Positions 7,463-15,199 of a DNA stretch of 64,000 bases are shown here, piece by piece; the stretch's first letter is position 1, and the number at the start of each line of letters is the position of its first letter. The stretch is from Micromonospora trifolii (lineage in GTDB: Bacteria; Actinomycetota; Actinomycetes; Mycobacteriales; Micromonosporaceae): the NCBI RefSeq assembly GCF_022229005.1, contig NZ_JAKKFD010000003.1, forward strand, positions 124,001 to 188,000, written 5' to 3'. The translations under genes were made by a program, and so were the position numbers. The notes under the pieces were generated by a model. It saw only the letters and a program-made list of their open reading frames with translations. It was not told the DNA's origin and made no database searches.

Positions 7463-8299
7463 GTGAAGCACACCCTGAAGCGTCAGCTCCGCCGCCTCGC
7501 CACCGAGCGCCCGTACCAGATCGTTGTCGCCTCCGCCGCGGCCCTCGCGATCGCCACCACCACCGGTGCCCTACTCACCACTGCCGACGACGCCCCGGCC
7601 GGCCAGCGCACCGCGACCACTGTCGCCGAGATGCGCAGCGACGTCGCCGCCTCCCGCGGCGATGTTCGGGACGCGTCCCCCTCGGCCAGCGCCGCGCCGA
7701 CCACTGCCGCCCCGGCCGCCAGCGCCGCGTCGCCCGCCGCCAAGGCCAGCAGCAACCCGGACCTGACCCGGAAGCCGGAGCGGCCGAAGCCGCCCGCGAC
7801 CAAGGTGCTCGACTACGACTACGAGGCGCAGAACACGTACTACAACTGCGGACCGGCGGCCACCCGGAACGCGCTCAGCGCCGCCGGCATCGACCGCACC
7901 CAGGAGGAGCTCGGCGCCGAGCTGGGCACCACCGAGATGGGCACCAACTCGGCCGAGGACACCACCCGGGTGCTCAACGCCGAGGTGAAGGGCTCCCCGT
8001 ACCGGACCCGGATGTTCCCCGGCGCGCCCAGCCCGGCCCAGATGGACCGGCTCCAGGCCGACGTGGTGAAGGCCATCACCGATGGCCGGGGCGTGGTGGC
8101 CAACGTCGTCGGGGACGCCACCGACACCGACGGCAGCTGGCACTCCTACGGTGGCGGGCACTACATCGCCGTCGTGGGCTACAAGGACAACGGTCGCACC
8201 GTGCGGATCGCCGACTCGGCGAACCCGGCCGACCCGTCGTACTGGATCACCACTATCGACCTGGCCAACTGGATCACCAGCCGGGGCTACTCCGCCTGA
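7463..8299 (+). CDS. exported C39-like (papain-fold) cysteine peptidase
   Basis: A 278-residue secreted protein. The start is the GTG at 7463, preceded by GTGGAGGA (7451-7458). An N-terminal signal/anchor (IVVASAAALAIATTTGALL, about residues 20-38) is followed by an Ala/Ser/Pro-rich linker to about residue 105 and a C39-like domain. The catalytic Cys is residue 129 (YYNCGPAATRNAL), the His is residue 233 (GGGHYIAVVGY), and a downstream IADSANP supplies the polar third residue. This fold includes bacteriocin-leader peptidases and exported proteases of unknown substrate. Control by the c-di-AMP riboswitch places it with envelope remodelling functions; peptidoglycan or protein cleavage are both possible. 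Confidence 0.82.
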   Translation: MKHTLKRQLRRLATERPYQIVVASAAALAIATTTGALLTTADDAPAGQRTATTVAEMRSDVAASRGDVRDASPSASAAPTTAAPAASAASPAAKASSNPDLTRKPERPKPPATKVLDYDYEAQNTYYNCGPAATRNALSAAGIDRTQEELGAELGTTEMGTNSAEDTTRVLNAEVKGSPYRTRMFPGAPSPAQMDRLQADVVKAITDGRGVVANVVGDATDTDGSWHSYGGGHYIAVVGYKDNGRTVRIADSANPADPSYWITTIDLANWITSRGYSA

Positions 8300-8315
8300 C
8301 CCGGGCACGCTGACC

Positions 8316-8356
8316 GCCGCGGGCGCCGTCCCCCACAAGGGGCCGGCGCCCGCGGC
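8316..8356 (+). terminator. intrinsic terminator-like hairpin
   Basis: A perfect 13-bp GC-rich stem (8316-8328 with 8344-8356) is extended inside by C-run/G-run pairing around ACAA and followed by GTTT. It lies 17 bp after the peptidase stop codon. Confidence 0.75.
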
Positions 8357-8432
8357 GTTTGTCCGCGCGGCCCGCCGTAAGCCGTCATCGACGGCTCTCG
8401 TACCCGGCTGTGAACCGTGGGAGACTGCGGCC

Positions 8433-9179
8433 GTGGTGGAGAAAACGGGTGGTCCCGCCGGCCGCAGGCCGGTCCTGCTGCTGCTGCACGGCATGGGGGC
8501 GACCGGGGACGTGTGGTTGCCCTGGGCGCCGTACCTCGAGCAGCACTGGCCCGGGCGGTGGCTGGCACCGGACCTCGCCGGCCACGGCTGGGCGTCGCCG
8601 CTGCCGTCATACTCCTTCGCGGGCTTCGCCCAGCAGGTCGCGCAGGCCCTCGCCCCCGACGACCGGCTGGTAGTGCTCGGGCACTCGCTGGGTGGGGTGG
8701 TCGGCCTGGCGCTGGCCGCCCGCGACGCCGGGACGCCGGTGGACGCTGTGGTCGGGCTGGGCATCAAGGCGCTCTGGTCACCCGCCGAGCTGACCCGCGC
8801 CGCCGAGGTCGCCGCCCGCCCGGTGAGCTGGTTCGCCAGCCGCACCGAGGCGGCGCGCCGCTACCTGCGGGTCGCCGGGCTGGCCGGCCTGGTCTCGCCG
8901 GACCATCCGGTGGTGGACGCCGGGCTGCGCCAGGTCGACGGCCGGTGGCGCCTCGCGATGGACCCGGCCGCCTTCGCCGTCGGCGAGCCCGACCTGGCCG
9001 CGCTGCTGGCGGCGACCGACGTGCCGGTGGTGCTGGCGCGCGGGGAGAACGACCCGATGGTCACCGACGAACAGCTCAAGGAGTACGGCGTACCGGTCGC
9101 CACCCTCCCCGGTCTCGGCCACAACGCGCACGTGGAGGAACCGGCCGCGGTGCTGGCGCTGCTCGACCCGTACCGCTGA
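8433..9179 (+). CDS. alpha/beta hydrolase
   Basis: A 248-residue alpha/beta hydrolase without a signal peptide. The oxyanion-hole motif HGMGATGDVW follows strand 3, the nucleophile elbow is GHSLGG with Ser85, the acidic residue lies in ARGENDPMV and the catalytic His in LGHNAHVEEP. This arrangement fits small cytoplasmic esterases and lactonases; the substrate is not predictable. The GTG at 8433 (or 8436) has GGGAGA about 9 nt upstream; longer frames overlap the terminator hairpin and are unlikely. Its gene converges on the TagF-like gene at 9184 with a gap of 4 bp. Confidence 0.82.
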   Translation: MVEKTGGPAGRRPVLLLLHGMGATGDVWLPWAPYLEQHWPGRWLAPDLAGHGWASPLPSYSFAGFAQQVAQALAPDDRLVVLGHSLGGVVGLALAARDAGTPVDAVVGLGIKALWSPAELTRAAEVAARPVSWFASRTEAARRYLRVAGLAGLVSPDHPVVDAGLRQVDGRWRLAMDPAAFAVGEPDLAALLAATDVPVVLARGENDPMVTDEQLKEYGVPVATLPGLGHNAHVEEPAAVLALLDPYR

Positions 9180-9183
9180 GCGG

Positions 9184-10854
9184 CTACGCCGGTGTGGACG
9201 CGGTCAGGGTCTCGGCCGGTGCCAGCTCTCGGCGGGCGGCGGTCAGGAACGCCTCGGCGTACGACTCGGCCGGGAAGTCACCCAGGTAGCGGCGGCGGGT
9301 GGCCCAGCGGGCCTCGGCCAGCGGGTCGGTGTCCAGCAGCGCGGTCAGCACCTCGTCCACATTGGACATGTCCCGGCGCAGTACGTAACCCGACCCGGCC
9401 AGCGGGAACCGCTCCACGAACCGGTCGCCCTCGTCGCCCATGTCGGCGACCGCGTACGGCTTGCCGGAGTAGAGGAAGTCCGAGATCACGCCGGACACGT
9501 CGGAGACCAGCGCGTCGGCGGAGTTGACGCACTCGGTCAGGCTCAGCTCCCGAGCCGCCGCGCCGACCACGTGCTGGCGGCCCGTGCGGGCCCGGTCGGC
9601 GACGAGCAGCTCGGTCAGGCGGCCCAGTTGGCGGGCCGACGCCGGGTTCTGCGCGGTGTACGGGTGCGCCCGCAGGATCACCGTCGCTCCACGCTCCAAC
9701 AGTTGGCGCAGCAGCCTGTCGGCCACCGGCAGCGAGCAGTAGTCGGCGTCGGCGTGGTGCCCGGTCCAGGTCGGCGTGTAGAGCACCGTCGGGTGCGCCA
9801 ACCCTCGTGCGGGCTCCGGGCGTACCTCGATCGACTCGACCTGTGGGCGACCCACCACCACGAACTTGTCCGCCGGGATCTGCACTCCGGCGCGGGCGTA
9901 CCTGTCGATCGCCGCCTGCCCGGCCACGAAGATCCGGTCGAAGATCCCCGACACCGGGTTGGCGCTCGGAGCCTTGTCGCTGTCGCCGTGGTGCAGCTGG
10001 ATGTGGGTGAGCTGGGTGAAGCGGACGCAGTGGCTGTTCTTCGCACCGTGGTTGACGTAGAACGCCACCCGAAGGCTCGGCACCAACGCCTCGTCCATGG
10101 CCCCCAGGGTGGGGCAGTAGACCACCGGCGCGCCGGTGGCCGCCGCGATCGGAGCCAGGAACTCCGGCTCACGCAGCACGACCAGGAACGGTCGGCCGAT
10201 CCGTTCCAGGTACGGCAGCCACATGGTGACCTGGTATTCCGAGCCGGGGGGCGCGGAGAAGTAGAGCAGGAACTCCGGCTGGTGCCGGCGCAGCGCGGCG
10301 GTCACCGACCCGCCACCGGCCCGCGGCCGGAACCGCCGCCGGGCCAGCTCCAGTGCGACGGCACCGGCGCCCGCGCCGACGAGCAGGCTGGCGGCCAGCG
10401 CCACACCGGCCGGCAGAGCGAGCGCGGCGGCGAGGGCCAGGGCGGCGAGCAGCCCGAGCAGAGCCGTGCCGAGCCGGTCGGCGATCATCGGCGTCCAGGC
10501 GCGTACCCGCAGATTTGCCGCCCGGATCTCCAGACTGCCGGCGGTGCGCAGCGGCCCCACCAGCAGCACCAGCCCCAGCAGGACCAGCCCGGTGGCGACC
10601 AGCGCGAGGTTGAGCTCGTCGTCCAACCGCCGGGAGTAACCGACCAGGATCGCCGCGGCGATCAACGCGGTCTCCGCCACCAGATCGGCGCTGGGCCGGA
10701 TCCGCTGCTCGGCGGCCGAGGCGGCCAGCGCGGCGACGGCCAGCGCCAGCCCCCAGCCGGTGGCGCCGGTCAGCGCCAGCACGACAAAGGCCAGCACGGC
10801 CAACCCGGTGGTCAGGCACCGGGCGGCCAGCTTTCGGACCAGGTCGCCGCGCAT
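9184..10854 (-). CDS. TagF-like CDP-polyol phosphotransferase with N-terminal membrane domain
   Basis: A 556-residue protein in two parts. Residues 1-170 form about six hydrophobic helices. From about residue 195 onward it is a glyphos_transf (TagB/TagF/TarL) domain with LHHGDSDKAPS, TVLYTPTWTGHH, RAHPYT and DALVSDVSGVISDFLYSGKPY. The catalytic histidines expected in HHGD and HPYT are both present. The family moves glycerol- or ribitol-phosphate from a CDP-polyol to a growing wall polymer at the inner membrane face. The upstream neighbour is a CDP-ribitol-synthase-like fusion on the same strand, so ribitol phosphate is the likely donor group. The ATG at 10854 has ACGGAGCG upstream. Confidence 0.85.
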   Translation of the reverse strand: MRGDLVRKLAARCLTTGLAVLAFVVLALTGATGWGLALAVAALAASAAEQRIRPSADLVAETALIAAAILVGYSRRLDDELNLALVATGLVLLGLVLLVGPLRTAGSLEIRAANLRVRAWTPMIADRLGTALLGLLAALALAAALALPAGVALAASLLVGAGAGAVALELARRRFRPRAGGGSVTAALRRHQPEFLLYFSAPPGSEYQVTMWLPYLERIGRPFLVVLREPEFLAPIAAATGAPVVYCPTLGAMDEALVPSLRVAFYVNHGAKNSHCVRFTQLTHIQLHHGDSDKAPSANPVSGIFDRIFVAGQAAIDRYARAGVQIPADKFVVVGRPQVESIEVRPEPARGLAHPTVLYTPTWTGHHADADYCSLPVADRLLRQLLERGATVILRAHPYTAQNPASARQLGRLTELLVADRARTGRQHVVGAAARELSLTECVNSADALVSDVSGVISDFLYSGKPYAVADMGDEGDRFVERFPLAGSGYVLRRDMSNVDEVLTALLDTDPLAEARWATRRRYLGDFPAESYAEAFLTAARRELAPAETLTASTPA

Positions 10855-10887
10855 GTCGCTCCGTTCGTGGTTCCGCAGCCGCCTGCG

Positions 10888-12405
10888 TCAGTTGGCGGAC
10901 GTCGCGCCGGCTGGCGTCTCGACCCGACCCGACACGGACTGCGCCGGCACGCTCGGCGTGGGCCCGTCGCCGGGTGCCCGGCGTACGTCGATCACCTGGC
11001 CGGTCAGGTCGGAGATCAGCACGTCCAGCGACGACTGGGCGACGGCCTCCGCGGCGAGCAGGGTGTGCTCCGGCTCCTCGCCGAAGGCCCGCGTCCGCAT
11101 CGGCGTGGCGGTGCGCTCCGGGTTGATGCAGTTGACGCGGACACCCACGTCGGCCCACTCGTCGGCGAGCGCCTGGGTGAGGTTGACCAGGGCGGCCTTG
11201 GTGGCCGAGTAGAGCGCGTAGCGGGCCCGGCCCCGGGTGTAGGAGCTGGAGGTGTAGAGCAGCAGCTGGCCCTTGGTCTGCTGGAGGTACGGCAGGGCCT
11301 GGCGGGCGATGGTCACCGGGCCGACGAAGTTGACCTGGAGCAGCCGGTCCATGGTCTCCTCGTCCATCTCGGCGAGGGCGCCCTTCTCCAGGATGCCGGC
11401 GGTGACCACCACGTGGTCGATCCGGCCGGTGGCCTCGAAGGCGGTCGTCAGCGCGGCCTCGACGTCCTCGGCCCGCTCCACGTGGGTGCCGGTGCTGGAA
11501 CGGCTGAACGGGAAGACCTGGGCGCCGTAGCGTCGGGCCAGCTCGGTCAACTCGTGGCCGATGCCGTAGCTGCCGCCGAACACCACGATGGTCCGGCCGA
11601 TCAGCTCCTCGCTGTAGCTGCGGTGATCGGTCAGCCGAGGCGCCTGCGCCGCGGCGAGCTGGAAGAGCTTGTCCGCCAGGTGCACGTCGACCGGGTGGGT
11701 GACCTTGATGTTCTCGTCCGAACCGTCGATCACCTTGATCGGGGTGCCGGGCAGGTAGCGCAGCACCACGCCGCAGTCGTCGGTGGCGGCGAAGTCCGGG
11801 TCGTCCTCGGCGATCTGGTACGCCGCCCGGATCGTGGGGGAGCGGAACGCCTGCGGGGTCTGACCACGGCGCAGCCGGGAGCGCACCGGGATGTCGGTGA
11901 TGCAGTCGTTCTCGTCGACCTGGATGATCGTGTCCGCGGAGGGGATGGCCACGTCCACGGCGTCGTAGCTCCAGAGCGCGTTGACGCACTCACGCACGAT
12001 CCGGCCGCTGAGCAGCGGGCGCACCGCGTCGTGGAAGAGGATGTTGCAGTCTTCCGGGCCGACGGCGTCCAGCGCGATCCGGGTGGTCGCGTTGCGGGTG
12101 TCACCGCCCTCGATCACCTTGGTGACCTTGCGCAGGCCGGCCTTCTCGACGATCTGCTGGGCGTCCTCGACGTGGCCGGTGGCCATCAGCACGATGATCT
12201 CGTCGATCTCCGGTGCCGTCTCGAAGACCGCCAGGGTGTGCTCGATGATCGGCTTACCGGCGATCTTCAGCAGTTGCTTCGGGATGCCGAGGCCCAGCCG
12301 GGTCCCGGTGCCGCCGGCCAGAACCACCGCCACTGTCCGCGAGGGCCGCCACGGCGTCGGGGTCTCCGCTTCGGCGTCCGGGCCAGTGGTCTGGTCCTGC
12401 GTCAT
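10888..12405 (-). CDS. bifunctional ribitol-5-P cytidylyltransferase / SDR reductase (CDP-ribitol synthase, Bcs1-like)
   Basis: A 505-residue two-domain fusion. Residues 23-260 are an IspD/TarI nucleotidyltransferase (VVLAGGTGTRLG, PKQLLKIAGKPI, FHDAVRPL, RGQTPQAF, TDDCGVV). Residues about 278-490 are an SDR with GGSYGIGHELT, YTSSS and YSATK. The same order occurs in Haemophilus Bcs1/Acs1, which reduces ribulose 5-phosphate to ribitol 5-phosphate and activates it with CTP. IspD alone is unlikely because of the fusion and the TagF-like neighbours. The ATG at 12405 follows GAGGAT. An inverted repeat at 12430-12478 lies in its promoter region. The next gene downstream on the same strand is the TagF-like transferase, 33 bp away. 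Confidence 0.85.
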   Translation of the reverse strand: MTQDQTTGPDAEAETPTPWRPSRTVAVVLAGGTGTRLGLGIPKQLLKIAGKPIIEHTLAVFETAPEIDEIIVLMATGHVEDAQQIVEKAGLRKVTKVIEGGDTRNATTRIALDAVGPEDCNILFHDAVRPLLSGRIVRECVNALWSYDAVDVAIPSADTIIQVDENDCITDIPVRSRLRRGQTPQAFRSPTIRAAYQIAEDDPDFAATDDCGVVLRYLPGTPIKVIDGSDENIKVTHPVDVHLADKLFQLAAAQAPRLTDHRSYSEELIGRTIVVFGGSYGIGHELTELARRYGAQVFPFSRSSTGTHVERAEDVEAALTTAFEATGRIDHVVVTAGILEKGALAEMDEETMDRLLQVNFVGPVTIARQALPYLQQTKGQLLLYTSSSYTRGRARYALYSATKAALVNLTQALADEWADVGVRVNCINPERTATPMRTRAFGEEPEHTLLAAEAVAQSSLDVLISDLTGQVIDVRRAPGDGPTPSVPAQSVSGRVETPAGATSAN

Positions 12406-12429
12406 TGCCGGATCCTCACTCTCAGGGAT

Positions 12430-12478
12430 GCGTTAACGGAAGGTTCCGCCCGAGCGGCGACGGAATGAACCTTAACGC
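12430..12478. promoter_or_regulatory. GCGTTAA dyad upstream of the CDP-ribitol synthase gene
   Basis: GCGTTAA at 12430-12436, followed by GGTTC, is mirrored by GAACC-TTAACGC at 12467-12478. The right arm read on the minus strand is GCGTTAAGGT, a 10-mer that occurs again at 17438-17447 ahead of the second TagF-like gene. It may be a promoter element or a regulator site. Confidence 0.35.
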
Positions 12479-12480
12479 GC

Positions 12481-12514
12481 GGACCGCGTCGCCCCAACGC
12501 GGGCGACGCGGTCC
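12481..12514 (-). terminator. hairpin terminator after the ABC exporter genes
   Basis: A perfect 14-bp stem (12481-12494 with 12501-12514) has a 6-nt loop. It lies 38 bp past the stop of the exporter ATPase gene in its direction of transcription and before the promoter region of the CDP-ribitol synthase gene. Confidence 0.65.
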
Positions 12515-12551
12515 TCGGGTGTCATGTCGATGCCGGTCGTTCGCCGGAACC

Positions 12552-13328
12552 CTACTTGCTGTTCGCGTACGCCTCGTAGGCCCGAATGACCTCGTCGGTG
12601 GGGCCATCCATCCGGATGACGCCCGATTCCAGCCAGATCGTCCGTTCGCAGGTGTCGCGTACCGAGGAGAGTTGGTGGCTGACCAGGAACACAGTCCCCG
12701 CGCCCTCCCGCAGCTCCCGCACCCGCTGCTCGCTGCGCTTGCGGAAGCCCTTGTCGCCGGTGGCGAGCGCCTCGTCGATGAGCAGCACGTCGTGCTTCTT
12801 GGCGGCGGCGATGGAGAACCGCAGCCGGGCCGCCATGCCCGACGAGTAGGTGCGCATCGGCAGGCTGGCGAAGTCACCCCGCTCGTTGATCCCGGAGAAG
12901 TCGATGATCCCCGCGGCCTGCTTGGCCACGTCGTCGGGGTGCATGCCCATGGCCAGGCAGCCGAGGGTGACGTTGCGCTCCCCGGAGAGGTCGTTGAGCA
13001 GCGCGGCGTTGACGCCCAGCAGGGACGGCTGCCCCTGGGTGTGGATGGCGCCCCGGTTCACCGGCAGCAGACCGGCGATGGCCCGCAGGATGGTGGACTT
13101 GCCGGAGCCGTTGCTGCCGATCAGCCCGATCGCCTCACCCCGGTACGCGGTGAAGGAGATGCCCTTGACAGCGTGCACCTCCCGGACGTTCGGCGCGTGG
13201 GTGCGCTTCACGAGCCGGCGCAGCGCGGCCACCGGCGTGGTGCCACCGGCGGCGCCCTGGTGCACCCGGTAGATGATGTGCGCGTCGTCCACGACCACTG
13301 TCGGGATGCGCTCCTGGGTTCGGGTCAT
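12552..13328 (-). CDS. polysaccharide/teichoic acid ABC exporter, ATP-binding subunit (TagH/Wzt-like)
   Basis: A 258-residue ABC ATPase of the polysaccharide-export subfamily. Walker A is GSNGSGKST, the signature region is TYSSGMAARLRF, Walker B is VLLIDEALATGD and the switch His lies in LVSHQ. The short insert before Walker A (VHAVKGISFTAYRGEAIGLIG) is typical of TagH/RfbE/Wzt. There is no long C-terminal glycan-binding domain, unlike many Wzt proteins. I place the start at the ATG at 13328, with GAGGCGAG upstream; an in-frame GTG at 13370 would overlap the permease gene by 8 bp. With the permease it should flip or export the lipid-linked polymer. Confidence 0.88.
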   Translation of the reverse strand: MTRTQERIPTVVVDDAHIIYRVHQGAAGGTTPVAALRRLVKRTHAPNVREVHAVKGISFTAYRGEAIGLIGSNGSGKSTILRAIAGLLPVNRGAIHTQGQPSLLGVNAALLNDLSGERNVTLGCLAMGMHPDDVAKQAAGIIDFSGINERGDFASLPMRTYSSGMAARLRFSIAAAKKHDVLLIDEALATGDKGFRKRSEQRVRELREGAGTVFLVSHQLSSVRDTCERTIWLESGVIRMDGPTDEVIRAYEAYANSK

Positions 13329-13362
13329 CGTCGCGCTCGCCTCAACGGGGGCGTCGAAGTGA

Positions 13363-14256
13363 TCAACCACGGCCGTACTCCTGTTCGCCGCGCCAGAAGT
13401 AGATGAAACCGCCGATGCCGGCGACCAGCGCCCAACCGGCGCCGACCAGCCAGAGCTGGGTCAGCGACTCGTTGAGCAGCGGTGCCTCCTCGAGCAGCGC
13501 GTACCGCGCCAGCTCGATGTAGACCAGCAGCGGGTTGTACTGCACAAGCGTCGTGGCCCAGCCGGGCAGCCGGTCGAAGAGGCTGACGCTGTAGAGGACG
13601 CCGGAGCCGTACATCCAGGTCCGCATGATGAACGGCATGACCTGCTTCAGGTCGCTCGACTTGGCGCCGAGGCGGGCCACCAGCAGCACCACGCCGGCGT
13701 TGAACACCGCCTGCAGCAGCAGCGCCGGCACCAGCATCAGCCACTGCCAGGTGAGCGGCTCGCCGGTGGCCAGCACGATGCCGACCAGCACCACCATCGA
13801 GGCCAGCAACTGCTGGAACTGGGTGATCGTGGTGGACAGCGGGAGGCTGGCCCGGGGGAAGTGCAGCGCCCGGATCAGCCCGAGGTTGCTGCTGATCGAC
13901 TGGGTGCCGGCCAGGACCGCGCTCTGGGTGAAGTTGAAGATGAACAACCCGGTGGTCAGGTAGGCGATGAAGTTCGGGATGCTGTTCTGTGCCAGCACCA
14001 CCCCGAAGATCAGGTAGTAGACCGCCGCGTTGGTCAGCGGGGTGAGCACCTGCCAGAGCTGACCCAGCTTGGCGTTGCTGTACGAGGCGACGAGCTTGGC
14101 ATTGGCGTACGCGGCGATGAAGTGCCGGTAGGCCCAGAGTCGGCGGCTGTACTCGACGAGGCTGGGTCGCTCACCGGCGACCCGTAGCCCGTGCCGAGCG
14201 GCCAGCTGCGCCTGGGTCAGGCCCGTGTCGGGGTCGACCAGCGCGGTGGTGGCCAT
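13363..14256 (-). CDS. polysaccharide/teichoic acid ABC exporter, permease (TagG/Wzm-like)
   Basis: A 297-residue ABC-2 type permease. After a cytoplasmic start, the amphipathic SYSNAKLGQLWQVLTPL segment typical of the family leads into six hydrophobic helices (AAVYYLIFGVVLA, FIAYLTTGLFIFNFT, LLASMVVLVGIVLA, WLMLVPALLLQAVFNAGVVLLVA and two more). It forms the channel for export of a lipid-linked glycan. The ATG at 14256 was chosen because homology begins there; the frame open upstream runs into the divergent TetR gene. The ATPase gene follows immediately. Confidence 0.88.
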   Translation of the reverse strand: MATTALVDPDTGLTQAQLAARHGLRVAGERPSLVEYSRRLWAYRHFIAAYANAKLVASYSNAKLGQLWQVLTPLTNAAVYYLIFGVVLAQNSIPNFIAYLTTGLFIFNFTQSAVLAGTQSISSNLGLIRALHFPRASLPLSTTITQFQQLLASMVVLVGIVLATGEPLTWQWLMLVPALLLQAVFNAGVVLLVARLGAKSSDLKQVMPFIMRTWMYGSGVLYSVSLFDRLPGWATTLVQYNPLLVYIELARYALLEEAPLLNESLTQLWLVGAGWALVAGIGGFIYFWRGEQEYGRG

Positions 14257-14436
14257 GGAAATGGCGCTCCGATCTTTCGTGCAGACGGGGGTTGCTCGCG
14301 ACGATCGAATCCTAGTGGGACATGTGCGCGGGGCGCCGCCTCGTCGCTGCGAGGACAGTAGTCCGAAACACGTCGGGACGCAACCGTACCGTCGTTGCGC
14401 TACGCTGGACGGCGTGACCTGCGATAAGAGCCCTCG

Positions 14437-15075
14437 ATGACCACCGAAAAGAGGCGGGCGCCGGCTGGCGCGGCGGTGCTGCGCGACGAGATCACCACGG
14501 CGATCCGCCGGGCGCTGATGCAGGAGCTCGCCGCTGTCGGCTACGGCCGGCTCTCCATCGAGGCGGTGGCCCGGCGGGCCGGCGTCAGCAAGACGGCGAT
14601 CTACCGCCGGTGGAGCTCGAAGCTCGACCTGGTGTTGGAGATCGTCGCCGCCGCGGCGCACGGCAAGCTCCCCGCCCTGGACACCGGCACGCTGCGCGGT
14701 GATCTCGCGCTGCTGTTCCAGGCGGTGGCGCACGCGCTGCGCCACCCACTGGCGTCGCAGATCATTCCGGACCTGCTGGCCGAGGCCGCCCGCAACCCCA
14801 GCATCGACGCGACCCTGCGTCAGGTGCTGCACGCCCGGCAGCAGGAGATCGGCGGTCGCCTGGTCACCCGTGCCGTGCAGCGTGGCGAGCTGCCCGCCGA
14901 CACCGAGCTGGACGCCGCCATCGACCTCATCGTCGGGCCGCTCTACTGGCGGCTCGCCATCGCCCGGCTCCCACTCACCGACGGTTACCTCGACAACCTG
15001 GTCGAATCAGTGGCGGCCGGGCTCGGCGCCGACAGCGTGCTGCCGCGTCCCCGGGCGGCTCCGATATCGGGTTGA
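14437..15075 (+). CDS. TetR-family transcriptional regulator
   Basis: A 212-residue regulator. The N-terminal helix-turn-helix reads YGRLSIEAVARRAGVSKTAIYRRWSSKLDLVLE (about residues 36-70), the standard TetR DNA-binding domain. The C-terminal part (AAAHGKLPALDTGTLRGDL to GPLYWRLAI) matches the TetR_C ligand-binding type found with many actinobacterial regulators. It is divergent from the exporter permease, with 180 bp between them, and upstream of a large membrane protein on the same strand. It may control either, but no clear palindrome was identified. Position in a wall-polymer locus suggests envelope-related control (inference). Confidence 0.85.
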   Translation: MTTEKRRAPAGAAVLRDEITTAIRRALMQELAAVGYGRLSIEAVARRAGVSKTAIYRRWSSKLDLVLEIVAAAAHGKLPALDTGTLRGDLALLFQAVAHALRHPLASQIIPDLLAEAARNPSIDATLRQVLHARQQEIGGRLVTRAVQRGELPADTELDAAIDLIVGPLYWRLAIARLPLTDGYLDNLVESVAAGLGADSVLPRPRAAPISG

Positions 15076-15199
15076 CCAGCCCTCCAAACTCGGTCGCCGG
15101 CAGCAGCGGCAGCCCTGCCCGATTCCGCTACGCTGCCCCCTTGACACCCGGCCGGCACAGTGCCGACGCCCCTCATCCGCCTGACGAGTAAGGACGCCC

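Noticed and set aside
10888..12405. Annotation as isoprenoid enzyme IspD
   Set aside because: The C-terminal SDR half and the teichoic-acid neighbours fit a CDP-ribitol synthase fusion better than a methylerythritol-phosphate pathway enzyme.
9571..12468. 965-codon plus-strand open frame opposite the TagF-like and CDP-ribitol synthase genes
   Set aside because: It is a mirror frame caused by GC-rich third positions; the minus-strand proteins have clear domains and motifs, the plus frame has none and is full of low-complexity Arg/Gly/Gln.
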